In this document: positions 42,256 to 51,400 of the stretch, in pieces | Layout: the number at the start of each line of letters is the position of its first letter | Numbering within the stretch: position 1 is the first letter of the stretch | Assembly (NCBI RefSeq): GCF_900111745.1 | Contig: NZ_FOIJ01000016.1 | Location: 153,815-217,814 of the forward strand | Length of the DNA: 64,000 nucleotides | Source: Stigmatella erecta | Lineage (GTDB): Bacteria > Myxococcota > Myxococcia > Myxococcales > Myxococcaceae | Direction of reading: 5' to 3' | Made by a program: the position numbers and the translations under genes | The notes under the pieces: model-generated | Database searches by the model: none | What the model saw: the letters and a program-made list of their open reading frames with translations, nothing else | Told to the model about the DNA's origin: nothing

Positions 42256-43867
42256 ATTTCCCCAGGCTGTCTTTGTCCACCAGGAACGTCCGCGCATCCT
42301 CCTGCACGTACACCGCGCGTGATTTTTTGGAATCACTTGCGTCGTGCAACTCATAGAGATGCCCAGCCTTGCCTGCCGTGGCGAACCCCTTCTTGGGGGT
42401 CACTTTGAAGCTGATCCCCGTCGCGCCCGCCAGGGTCACCCGGCGGTTGTTCGCGAAGAGCAGCGTGGACTTACCACCGCCCGGGGTGAACTCCTGCTCG
42501 AACCGATAATACTCGGAGGAAAACGGGGCAGCCACGGGAGCGGCCCGGGTGGCCAGGAGCCTGTAGTTGACATACCCCTTGTCGTAGGTGCTGTGGGTGG
42601 GAGCGAACTCGGGTTTGAATTCTTGCGTGAAATAGGCATACACGCTCGCATAGGTCTTGGTGTCGATGTACATGGTGACACCAAAGTTCGAGCCCACGCC
42701 CGGGGGGGCTCCAAAGACATCCAGCCCCAGATACGACGCCGCGGCAGCCATATAGGTATTGGAGCGGAACCGTGTGTCCATGAAGGCGCGCACGCGCTGG
42801 CGTGTCGTGCGCTCCGCGATCGTCCGGGTTTTCTCGGGGGGAACACGGTGGTTCATGTAGGTCGTGTTCACGAGGAAGTGCTGGTCTTCGCCAGCGGCCT
42901 TGTGCTTGTAGGCCTCCCGGACGAGGTTCATGTAATGGGTCGTGGCGCTGCAACCCCAGACATGCCAGCTCCCCGTGGGAGACATGGCATCCTTGAGGTG
43001 AGGCCAATTCACCCGATTGACGGGGTCGAAGTCCTTCTCGCGTGCATCGAAGTCGTCCGGATCCCGGGCGGGGCCCGTGCTGGTGTCCGCCGTGTTGAAG
43101 AGGATGGGCCCTCCGGGCCACGAGTGCGAGAAGATGCCCACTTCCTTGACCCGGCCTGGATCGGCGGCGCCGATGTCACTGAGGTACTGGTAGAGGTGGA
43201 CCACGGAGACATCGGAGCCCGGAACGGGGCTGTGCTTGCTGCCGGCCTTGATGCCGGTGGCATCGCCGAAGCGAAAGACCCCGACCTCCAGCCACTCGCC
43301 TCCCACGGCGGGGACACACGTCTCGCGTGAGCGGCTGTCTGTCGAGAACAGTGTCACGGCGGTCCCCGCGTCCAGCGTTTTCTCCTTCCGCAATCCATCG
43401 CGGTAGTTCTGAGCGAAGATGCGGAAGCTGGTGCCCTTGCCCTCGTACTCGGTCCCGGTGATGAACACGAACTCGGCGGAAGGGTAGAGCGTCACGTTGA
43501 ACCGGGTGCACCGGATCCCCTCCGTGGTTCCGGAGGTCTTGATTTCCGAGGCGAAGGCCAGGGTGGCCGCGGTTCGAGGGGACGGGGAGGTGACGAACTC
43601 TGTCTTGGTCTTCGCCTTCAAGAGCAGCGGCTGAACGACGGGAGACTTGCCGGGGGCCCGGACCAGGAGGGTCCATTTTCCTTCCGTGGGCGTGAGGGGG
43701 GCCAAGGCTTCATAGCGTCCATCCGCTTGGTGGGTATGCGTGGCGGCAATGGAGGCGAAGGGCCATTCGAGCGCGGTGAGCGCGCTGGAGGGCACGAGCG
43801 CCACCTGAGCGCCGCTCACCGCCGCGCCAGCACTGTCCACCACGGTGACAACCCATTCGTGGTCCAT
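42227..43867 (-). CDS. Unknown protein: CarboxypepD-like start and possible caspase-type His/Cys dyad
   Basis: 546 aa. The first ~85 residues look like a carboxypeptidase-regulatory beta-sandwich (WVVTVVDSAGAAVSGAQVAL, DGRYEALAPL). A second domain has FSHSWPGGP (His248) and, about 58 residues on, WHVWGCSATTHY (Cys306), each ending a hydrophobic strand. That spacing and setting resemble the His and Cys of clan CD (caspase-like) peptidases; no match to a known family is claimed. The C-terminal third is beta-rich. No signal peptide. It starts 3 bp after the stop of the upstream gene (43871-44674), so the two form an operon on the minus strand. Confidence 0.7.
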   Translation of the reverse strand: MDHEWVVTVVDSAGAAVSGAQVALVPSSALTALEWPFASIAATHTHQADGRYEALAPLTPTEGKWTLLVRAPGKSPVVQPLLLKAKTKTEFVTSPSPRTAATLAFASEIKTSGTTEGIRCTRFNVTLYPSAEFVFITGTEYEGKGTSFRIFAQNYRDGLRKEKTLDAGTAVTLFSTDSRSRETCVPAVGGEWLEVGVFRFGDATGIKAGSKHSPVPGSDVSVVHLYQYLSDIGAADPGRVKEVGIFSHSWPGGPILFNTADTSTGPARDPDDFDAREKDFDPVNRVNWPHLKDAMSPTGSWHVWGCSATTHYMNLVREAYKHKAAGEDQHFLVNTTYMNHRVPPEKTRTIAERTTRQRVRAFMDTRFRSNTYMAAAASYLGLDVFGAPPGVGSNFGVTMYIDTKTYASVYAYFTQEFKPEFAPTHSTYDKGYVNYRLLATRAAPVAAPFSSEYYRFEQEFTPGGGKSTLLFANNRRVTLAGATGISFKVTPKKGFATAGKAGHLYELHDASDSKKSRAVYVQEDARTFLVDKDSLGKFTVLGKEVP

Positions 43868-43870
43868 GCG

Positions 43871-44674
43871 CTAGATCTCCTGGATGTCTCCAGAGTCCCT
43901 CTCGGCCCGCGTGTCCTCGGGGGCCCTGCGGATGCTGGAGTGGATGGGGGGACTGGGCTCGTCCCGGGCCGTGAGCAGCTCCTCCAGGGAATGCTCCCAG
44001 ACGAGCGTGCCCGCCAGGTCTCCTGCCCGCTGATGGCGAAGGAGGACGAGCGTCGTGTCTCCCCGCTGTGCCACGACGGTCAGCGTCTCCTGGCTGCCCC
44101 ATTCACCGGCGGAGAGCCGGGCGAGTCCGTCCTCGCGGTGGGCGGTGCTCAAGGGGAACCGTTGAATCACGGTGTTGCCCTTGGACACGAGGATCCAGAC
44201 GTCCTGGGACAGCTGCTCGACGACATCGCTGGCCCATTCGAGCGTCAGGGTGACACGGCTGCCGTCGACCGCGGTGCTCGGCGTGGAAGGGGCCTCGAGC
44301 GCGACGAGAACCCCCCGCTGGAATGCGTCGGCGAGACGTTTCTTGAGCGCTTCGGTGTAGGGACCTCGCGCGAAAGAGGAAGGCACGGGCCGCTCTCCCT
44401 CCAGGGACTCATCTATTTTTTGGAGGGCGAGGCGGTGCGATGCGAGCCAGCGCTCCAACATGTGGGTCGCGGCGAACGCGGACAGGCGGCGGTGGGCGTC
44501 CTTGGCCAATGGGTCGTACCAAGGAACGATGAGATGACGCGAAGCCGCGCTGAAAAGGCACCATTGGGCGTTGAGGGATGAGGGCATGAGAACGGGGCGC
44601 CTCCGATACTCCGCGATGACGCCAGTATACGGCTTGCAGGGGGCACCCGCGTAGCAGGGCCTGGCGGCCGTCAT
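43871..44674 (-). CDS. Hypothetical protein, partner of the 42227-43867 gene
   Basis: 267 aa if ATG 44674 is used; a TTG at 44779 would add 35 residues and has no convincing ribosome site. The N-terminal half is mixed (LNAQWCLFSAASRHLIVPWYDPL, then a helix rich in Ala and Leu, FAATHMLERWLASHRLAL). The C-terminal half has beta strands (GSRVTLTLEWASDVVEQLSQDVWILVSKGNTVIQRFPL, given as a stretch of strands 165-200). No signal peptide, membrane helix or motif that I know. It lies 3 bp ahead of the gene for the possible His/Cys protein, so the two may act together. Confidence 0.6.
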   Translation of the reverse strand: MTAARPCYAGAPCKPYTGVIAEYRRRPVLMPSSLNAQWCLFSAASRHLIVPWYDPLAKDAHRRLSAFAATHMLERWLASHRLALQKIDESLEGERPVPSSFARGPYTEALKKRLADAFQRGVLVALEAPSTPSTAVDGSRVTLTLEWASDVVEQLSQDVWILVSKGNTVIQRFPLSTAHREDGLARLSAGEWGSQETLTVVAQRGDTTLVLLRHQRAGDLAGTLVWEHSLEELLTARDEPSPPIHSSIRRAPEDTRAERDSGDIQEI

Positions 44675-44847
44675 GACGGGGGCCACGCCACCTTCAGCCC
44701 CAAGGGGGCATGGCGCTGGGGGCAGTTCGTCCAGGTGCGCGAGCTGCTCCACGGCGGAACTTCGGGACGGCCTCCACAAGGGTGAGGCCGTAGCTGGATA
44801 TCTTCATGGATTGGAGAGCGAAAGACTCGCGGCTACGCTCCGAAGGT

Positions 44848-46197
44848 GTGAACCCTGATAATTTTCCTGCCGGGACCCGGATTGGCTCCTGGCGCGTGGT
44901 GCGCCTTGAGGGCCAGGGCTCCTATGGCGCCGTCTACAAGGTCGAGCCGGTAGCGGGGCCGCTGGGGGCCATGGCCTTGAAGCTGGCGCTGCACCACCGG
45001 GATCCCCGCTTCGAGCGGGAGGCGGAGATGCTCTCGCGCATCCGTCACCCGTCGGTGCCCCGGCTGCACGAGCGGGGCGGGTGGGAGATGCCGGGCGGGG
45101 GCGTGTTCCCGTACCTGGTGATGGAGTGGGTGGAAGGCGTGTCCCTGTACGAGTGGGCTGCGCAGCAGCCGCGCACCTCGCGCCAGGTGATGAGGGTGCT
45201 GGCCCAGGTGGCCCGGGCACTGGAGGCCACACACGCGGAGGAAGGGGTGCACCGGGACGTGAAGGGGGACAACATCCGGGTGAGGACTGGGGATGGCCGC
45301 GCGGTGTTGATGGACTTCGGCTCGTGCACCTACCGGAGGGCGCCGGTGCTGACCTTCCAGCCCCCACCGCCGGGGACGCCGGAGTATTCCAGCCCCGAGT
45401 CGTTGCGCTTCCAGTGGGAGAAGCGCCACCAGCCTACGGCGCGCTACGAAGCCCTGCCAGCCGATGACCTGTACGCACTGGGCATCACGGCGTACCGGCT
45501 CGTGGCGGGCCGGTATCCGCCTCCGGTGGAGCTGAAGGCGACGGAGGGCGGCTTCGAATTCGTCTCGCCAGGTTGGGTGGAGCCAGAGACGGGGGGCTCG
45601 CTGGCCCCGGAACTGGCGGAAGTCATCCGCCAGCTGTTGAGCGGCGAGCCACACGCCCGGGGCCGCACCGCAGAGGTGGCGGAAGGGCTGGAGCAAGCGG
45701 AGAGGAGAGCCGGGCCTCATGCGGATCAGCCCATTGTCATAGGAACGGAGCAGGCGCCTTCTCCACCCAGGGCACGGCCCAAGGCACCGCAGCGGACGTT
45801 CCCATGGAAGCGGGGAGTGGCCTGGGTGGCGGGAGTGGTTCTGGCGGTGAGCGTGGGGTGGTGGGGAGGACGGCTGTCGGTGAGGGGCCCGCCGAGCGAG
45901 GGGCGGGGAGAGGAAGAGGACAGGGTGGGACTCGCGGAAGCGGCGCTCTCGCCCGCGTGGGATGAAGGGCTGCTGGGCTCTGGCTGGGCAGGGGTAGGGC
46001 TCGGGATGCCCAAGAATCCCTTTCCAGGACAGCGCCGTCCTCCGTGCAGGCCGCAATACGAGAGGGAGATCAATGGCGGATGCTGGTCTCCTCCGCGTGA
46101 TGCTCCCCCTCCACCGTGCGTCGACAATGCATTCGATTGGCAGGATGGTTGTTACATCCCCGTTTTAGAGATTCGCCGTCCATCCACGTCAGAGTAA
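44848..46197 (+). CDS. Membrane-anchored Ser/Thr kinase, copy 2
   Basis: 449 aa. The GTG at 44848 matches the start of copy 1. Kinase motifs are intact (GQGSYGAVY, MALKLAL, HRDVKGDN, DFGSC), followed by a 4-residue insertion near 314 relative to copy 1, a membrane helix (GVAWVAGVVLAVSVGWWGG) and a Cys-bearing tail (PPCRPQYEREINGGCW, PPCVDNAFDWQDGCY). The kinase part is nearly identical to copy 1, while the juxtamembrane and outside parts differ more, as if selection or conversion acted on the kinase only. No VWA gene follows this copy; lower-GC DNA does. Confidence 0.92.
   Translation: MNPDNFPAGTRIGSWRVVRLEGQGSYGAVYKVEPVAGPLGAMALKLALHHRDPRFEREAEMLSRIRHPSVPRLHERGGWEMPGGGVFPYLVMEWVEGVSLYEWAAQQPRTSRQVMRVLAQVARALEATHAEEGVHRDVKGDNIRVRTGDGRAVLMDFGSCTYRRAPVLTFQPPPPGTPEYSSPESLRFQWEKRHQPTARYEALPADDLYALGITAYRLVAGRYPPPVELKATEGGFEFVSPGWVEPETGGSLAPELAEVIRQLLSGEPHARGRTAEVAEGLEQAERRAGPHADQPIVIGTEQAPSPPRARPKAPQRTFPWKRGVAWVAGVVLAVSVGWWGGRLSVRGPPSEGRGEEEDRVGLAEAALSPAWDEGLLGSGWAGVGLGMPKNPFPGQRRPPCRPQYEREINGGCWSPPRDAPPPPCVDNAFDWQDGCYIPVLEIRRPSTSE
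44875..45706 (+). repeat. Direct repeat, copy 2 (kinase coding sequence)
   Basis: Near-identical partner of 39518-40349. Recombination between the two copies would delete or invert nothing but remove the 5.4 kb between them, including the VWA lipoprotein and the His/Cys protein operon. Confidence 0.85.
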
Positions 46198-46686
46198 TCC
46201 GTGCTTTCTTTGGCCGGGACATCGGTAGGGGAATCAAGCTTGACTGAGCTGCTCTTGAGGTGCTTGCTCCAACGTAGGGTTGGCGCTGGAGTGGACGACC
46301 TTGATTACGCTCGGATTCCCCCAGATGGGCGAGATGAGGAATTATTCCGAAAAATTGGCCAGCTTGTTTCCGTGCGCCTGTACGCTCTCTTGGTTCTCTG
46401 TGGCCGACTCCGTCCAAATTGCATTAGTAGAGAGCTGGCCAGCTTGGCCTACTTGCAGGCATGCTGTAACCTGCTGCACCCTAGCCAACTTGTGTCCAAC
46501 TTTAGTAAAGTTGTAGACAGGCGATTACAGTGTAGTTGAAATGTGGGTGGTTTTTGACCCACTCCCTTCGTTGCAGTGCTTCGTGGGTGGGCCAAAAATT
46601 AGAAGAGGGATGTCAGATTCCTGTGTGAAGGTGCAGGGTCTTGAAGCTTGAGCAGAACGCAGGCTTGACTCGGAGGGCTGAGAGCG
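46198..46686. other. AT-richer intergenic region with small palindromes
   Basis: 489 bp with no gene I can support; short reading frames here look random. It holds CAACTTTAGTAAAGTTG (46497-46513, a perfect palindrome around one base), a hairpin GTGGGT/ACCCAC (46543-46562) and a second GTGGGTGG near 46583. The base composition matches the two genes that follow and not the kinase gene before, so the region probably belongs to the same transferred piece and holds its promoter. Confidence 0.5.
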
Positions 46687-46950
46687 ATGCATGAGGATAA
46701 ACTGAAGCAGCTCCCTGTCGAAGTGAAGACGCTGGTGAACGATGGCGTGTACTCGCTGTATTCGGTGAAGAACCGACCTGGTATCGCCTACGTCCTTCTG
46801 ACAAATGCGAGGAAGCTTTTCCCGCTGACTGGATCTGGAGAAATCGTCCAGGCGGTTACCATCGGAACACTCTCGGAACTTGAACTAGGTGACGCCATCT
46901 ACTTTGAGGGGTTGAAATCTGGACCTGCACTGCAACTGAACTACACGTAG
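46687..46950 (+). CDS. Small protein (87 aa), first gene of a caspase-like two-gene module
   Basis: ATG 46687 behind a GGAGG about ten bases upstream. The sequence is small, beta-rich and without signal peptide, membrane helix or Cys: a short helix (DKLKQLPVEVKTLVNDG), then strands (VYSLYSVKNRPGIAYVLLTN; KLFPLTGSGEIVQAVTIG; ELGDAIYFEGL). Codon use is much less GC-biased than in core genes. It lies 24 bp before the peptidase-like gene. It could be a substrate, an inhibitor or an activator of that protein; nothing in the sequence decides. I recognise no family. Confidence 0.6.
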   Translation: MHEDKLKQLPVEVKTLVNDGVYSLYSVKNRPGIAYVLLTNARKLFPLTGSGEIVQAVTIGTLSELELGDAIYFEGLKSGPALQLNYT

Positions 46951-46956
46951 AGGAAT

Positions 46957-46972
46957 CAACCTCACGAGGTTG
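46957..46972 (+). promoter_or_regulatory. Hairpin over the ribosome site of the caspase-like gene
   Basis: CAACCTC (46957-46963) and GAGGTTG (46966-46972) are perfect inverted repeats around AC; in RNA the CAACC/GGTTG stem with a 6-nt loop would form. GAGG (46966-46969) is also the Shine-Dalgarno for the GTG at 46975. Folding would hide the ribosome site, so the second gene may be translated only when ribosomes finish the first gene or when the hairpin is opened. Confidence 0.5.
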
Positions 46973-46974
46973 GC

Positions 46975-47862
46975 GTGGCCACAGGATATCCTCCTTTTAA
47001 TATTGACGCGGCGAATACCTGTTGGGTGTTTCTCTCAGGATCTTCAGAGGCTCGCCACCTCCATGATATCGTTTTTGCCAACGATGTTTTAAAGAAGCGT
47101 GGGGTTCCGAGCCAGAACATCTTGGTGTTCACTGACCATCCCGCCTATCAGTTGCACCTTGCTCCCTATGGAATAACGAATACATTTTCATCCGGTGCAA
47201 TTGCTAGCGAGCTTGCCCAGCGCAAAGGGTTTAAGTTTGTTGTAGCTGTGATTACGGGCCACGGTGATCCGTCGGGCATCTCGGTCGGAACTGGCGCAAG
47301 CATCAATCCCGCTGAGATATCAGCGGCTGTTCGTGGCTGCCCTGGTGTTCAGGCAGGGATCATCATTCTAGGTCAGTGCTTCGCTGGGCTCTTTAATTAC
47401 ATTAATGCCGGGACAGGCGAGCCTCCGTTGTGTGTGATGGGCGCTACTAATTTGAATCCTAGCTTGAGCAGTCTGGTAGGATTGAGCGCAGCAGTAAAAA
47501 AGAGTGATGGAAGTGATGGACTTCAAAGCTGGGTAGCAAACATCTTCCTCCTCCATTTTTTTGCATGGCTACACGTCCCTCGCGATGTGGATGGGGACGG
47601 ACGGTCAACGTTGATGGATGCTTACAGGCACGCTGGTGTTCATGCAAACACTCATCTTCGTGATACGAAGCGTAACCTGCACTTGATAGTTGAGCCGCTT
47701 CGGACACAGGTGGTGGAGTTAAGTAAGCAGCCGTTGACGCCTGTTACTCAACTTCAAGTCCAGGCCATTGTGCAACAGTTAGATCAGGCGCTGGAAAGTC
47801 TTTATCTTCACCAAGAGCCTTGGATTCTGAATGCCTACTTGGCTGCAAGCGCTCAGTTTTGA
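46975..47862 (+). CDS. Caspase-like (clan CD) peptidase candidate
   Basis: 295 aa, GTG start. The N-terminal part has a strand-helix fold (NTCWVFLSGSSEARHLHDIV, VFANDVLKKRGV, NILVFTD). VVAVITGHGDPSG puts a His at 96 at the end of a hydrophobic strand and before Gly-Asp. GIIILGQCFAGLF puts a Cys at 135, also after a hydrophobic strand. This matches the His-Gly and Cys layout of caspase, metacaspase and C13 (legumain-type) peptidases. The C-terminal third is helical, perhaps a partner-binding arm. No signal peptide, so it acts in the cytoplasm. Bacterial caspase-like proteases often work in defence or cell-death modules with a small partner, here the 87-aa protein. The family assignment is by motif only. 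Confidence 0.65.
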   Translation: MATGYPPFNIDAANTCWVFLSGSSEARHLHDIVFANDVLKKRGVPSQNILVFTDHPAYQLHLAPYGITNTFSSGAIASELAQRKGFKFVVAVITGHGDPSGISVGTGASINPAEISAAVRGCPGVQAGIIILGQCFAGLFNYINAGTGEPPLCVMGATNLNPSLSSLVGLSAAVKKSDGSDGLQSWVANIFLLHFFAWLHVPRDVDGDGRSTLMDAYRHAGVHANTHLRDTKRNLHLIVEPLRTQVVELSKQPLTPVTQLQVQAIVQQLDQALESLYLHQEPWILNAYLAASAQF

Positions 47863-48039
47863 TACAGCGCCAATGTTAGGTAGGTTTGGTAGGATTAAAG
47901 ACTTATTCCGGTAGGTTTCCTTGACTAAAGAGCAAGCTGCCGAGAAGGAGGCTTGTCGATAGTTGAAGTCCTGTCTGGGGTGACATGGTCAGAAGTCGTC
48001 GCGCCTGCTTCACCTCCCCCCCTTGAGAAACCGACTCGC

Positions 48040-48160
48040 CACTTCGGCCTAAACGGCCGCTCGAAGGAAGGGCATCGTAACTGTCCTTCTCCGAACCCAG
48101 GTCAAGGAAGAAGCGGAATAGCAAGTCGTAGCCCAACCGTTCGCAGACCCGACGCTCGCT
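48040..48160 (-). mobile_element. Remnant of an IS5-type transposase
   Basis: On the minus strand, SERRVCERLGYDLLFRFF... (48160 downwards) matches the N-terminal DUF772-type signature of IS5-family transposases (SERxLCExLxYxLLFRWFL). The frame meets a TGA directly before this stretch, and homology fades after about 35 residues. Only a small decayed piece is left, which suggests an insertion element brought or disturbed this region. Confidence 0.45.
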
Positions 48161-48240
48161 TCACACATCGTTTGTCTCATTGCGTTGCCCTGCCCCTCAT
48201 CCTGGCTACCTTTGAGTAGGTTTCTCGTGGGCAGGGTGCG

Positions 48241-48270
48241 CAGGCGGAAGTTGCTTCGCCTGCCGCTTTT
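48241..48270 (+). terminator. Hairpin plus T-run, probable Rho-independent terminator
   Basis: CAGGCGGAAG (48241-48250) pairs with CTTCGCCTG (to 48262, one bulged G) and is followed by CCGCTTTT. This is one of the few classical terminator shapes in the window. It lies 380 bp after the caspase-like gene and ahead of the TPR-kinase gene. The rest of 47863-48492 contains only the transposase remnant and a twice-repeated GGTAGGTTT near 47,880 and 47,910. Confidence 0.5.
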
Positions 48271-48492
48271 CAGTAGCCTGCTCAGGAAGTTTCGAGGGCG
48301 TTTGGGGGCTTAGCGCTGTAGGCGGAACGAGGCGAATTTCTTGGCCTCCGCGTGGAAGATCCAGCATAAGGGCTCTCGGGCGCTCAAGATTTGAGCCCCT
48401 TGCTTTGCATGGCCTTGGGCTTGGGCGGTGTTTTGTCAGTAGCCCTGAAGTGCAAATCGCCCGAGACATCGTGTGTATTCCGCCGGCATTGT

Positions 48493-51400
48493 ATGCTCGC
48501 AGGGGTGAGCCCACCTGGCACGTGGCGGACGGAGTACGAGGACGAGCTTCGCTCCGCGATGGTCGAGGGCGTTCTGTCCCGGGGCGAGATGGAGGCCCTG
48601 CGCGCCGAGGCCCAGCGCCTGCAACGCAGCCCCCTGGAATTGCTCCTGGAGCGCGGGCAGCTCTCCCCGCAGACCCTCTCCGTCCTGAGGCACAACCGGG
48701 CCGAGCCCTCGGACACCCCCGCCCCCGCCGCCCCCTTCGAGGCCCCGCCCACCCGCCAGCCCGGTGTCCCCGCCGTGCCCGTCTCGTCCTCGGAGCCCGC
48801 CTTCCCGCTGCCCCACTGGGACCGCTACCAGCCGGTGCGCTTCCTCGGCCAGGGCGGCATGGGCCAGGTGTTCCTCGCGTACGACCCGCGCCTGCGCCGC
48901 AACGTGGCCCTCAAGTTCGTGCGCGACGGAGCCCCCGAGCTCGCCCAGCGCTTCCTGTCCGAGGCCCGCGCCCAGGCCCGCGTGCTCCACGAGCGCGTGT
49001 GCGAGATGTACGAGGTCGGCGAAGTCGACGGCCGCGCCTTCATCGCCATGCAGTACGTGAACGGGCGGCACCTGGGCCAGCTCGCCCAGGAGCTGACCCT
49101 GGAGCAGAAGCTGCGCGTGCTCCGGGACGTGGCCGAAGGCGTTCACGCCGCCCACCGCGCGGGCCTCATCCACCGCGACCTCAAGCCCTCCAACATCCTC
49201 ATCGAGCGCGCCGAGGACGGGGCCCTCAAGCCCTACGTCATGGACTTCGGCCTCGCGCGCGACTGGCACGAGGAGCACACCGCCACGGGCGCGGTGCTGG
49301 GCACCCCCCACTACATGGCCCCCGAGCAGGCCCGCGGCGAGGCCATGGACCTCCGCGTGGACATCTACAGCCTCGGCGCCACGCTCTACCAGGTGCTCGC
49401 CGGCGTGCCCCCCTTCCTCGCCGACAACGCCCTGGAGCTGCTCCAGCGCATCCAGTCCGAGGAGCCCCGCCCCTTGCGCGAGCGCGTCCCCGGCCTGCCC
49501 GTGGACGTGGAGGCCATCGTCCTCAAGTGCCTGGAGAAGGACCGCGCCGCCCGCTACGCCTCGGCGCGCGAGCTGTCCGAGGACCTGGAGCGCTTCCTCG
49601 CCGGCGAGCCCGTGCGCGCGCGCCGGGCGGGCGCCGGCTACCGGCTGCGCAAGAAGCTGCGCAAGCACCGGCTCGTGGTGGGGCTGGGCTCCACGGCGCT
49701 CGTGGGCGTGCTGCTCGCCCTGGGCCAGGCGGCCCTCACCCAGCGCCAGGTCACCCTGCGCGAGAGCCTCGCCCGCCGCTTCACCGAGCGCGTGGAGCGC
49801 ATGGAGGCCCAGGCCCGCTACTCCTCGCTGGCGCCGCTGCACGACACGCGCGCGGACCACCGGGTCCTCCAGGAGGCCATGGCCGCGCTGGAGGCGGAGG
49901 TCCGCCAGGGCGGCGAGCCCGCCCAGGGCCCCGGCCACTACGCCCTGGGGCGCGCGCGGCTGGTGCTCGGGGACGCGGAGGGCGCCCTGGCCCAGCTCGA
50001 GGCCGCCTGGCGCGGCGGCTACCACGGCGCGCGCGTGGCCTATGCGCTGGCACTCGCGCTCGGGCAGCTCTACCAGGAGCAGCTCCTGGAAGTGGAGCGC
50101 ATCCGGGACACCGCGCAGCGCGACGCCCTCCGCCAGGCGCTGGAGCAGCGCTACCGCGACCCCGCCCTCACCTACCTGCGCCAGAGCGAGGGGGCCGATG
50201 TCCCCTCCCCGCACTACGTGGCCGCGCTGCTGGCCTTCTACGAGGGGCGCCACGCCGAGGCGCTGGGCGAGCTGGACGCCATGGGCACCACCTACCCGTG
50301 GTTCCACGAGGCGCCCCTCCTGCGCGGCGACATCTACCAGGCCCGCGCCTACCAGCGCCGCCACCAGGGGGACCGGCCGGGGGCGCTCGCCGACATCGAG
50401 GCGGCGCGCCAGGCGTACTCCGAGGCGGCCCGCATCGGCGAGAGCGAGCCCGCGGTGCACGCGGCCCTGGCCTCGCTGCACCTGGCCTCGCTGCAGCTGG
50501 AGCTCTACGGCCAGGGCGAGGTGCAGCCCCACTACGAGCGGGGCCTGGAGGCGCTCGGGCGCGCGCTCACCGCCGCGCCGGAGTCCTTCAAGCTCCGGGT
50601 GCTGGAGTCCAAGTTCCACCGGCGGTTGGCCGAGTTCCGCTTGCCGCAGGGCGGCGAGGTGTTGCCCCTGGTGGAGAAGGCCCTGGCGGCCACGCGGGCC
50701 GCCCAGGCGCTCGCGCCCGAGGAGCCGCAGCCCCACCAGGAGCAGGCCCAGGTGCTGCGCCTGTGGGCGCGCTACCGGCAGGAGCACGGCGAGGACCCCA
50801 GCGAGCAGCTGCGCCAGGCGGTGCAGTCCTTCGAGCGCGTGCCCCCGAGCCGCCGGGACTATGGGTTCCACATCGAGCGGGGGCTGATCTTCAAGATCTG
50901 GGCGGACCACGAGGACCAGGGCGGCGGGGACTCCCTTCCGCTCCGGGACCAGGCCCTCGCCGCGTACCAGGCGGCCATCGCGCTCGACCCGAAGCCGCTG
51001 GATGGCTGGGTGAACCTGGGCACGGCGTACTTCAAGCGGGCCTCGCACCCGCGCGCGGTGGACGCGGACGCGGACCTGGAGCGGGCGCGCGAGGCGCTGG
51101 AGCGGGCGCGCGGCATCGACCCGGGCAACTACGTGCCCTACTACTACGGCGCCCAGGTGCACGAGTGGCGGGCCCGGCGGCTGTACAACCGCGGGGGCGC
51201 GGCGGCAACGGACCTGGAGCAGGCCATCGCCCTGTACCGGCAGGGGCTTGGCATCAACGCGAAGCTGCCCCAGTTCCACAACGCCCTGGGCGGCGCGCTC
51301 CTGTGGCGCGCGGAGCTGGCGTGGGAGGAGGGGGAGGATCCGTTCGCGCGGCTGGACGTGGCGCAGGCCTCCTTCGAGCAGGCCCGGGACGTGGCGCCCA

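Noticed and set aside
46201..46539. 112-codon reading frame in the AT-richer gap
   Set aside because: Several equally long frames overlap here, none with a ribosome site or recognisable motif; treated as non-coding.
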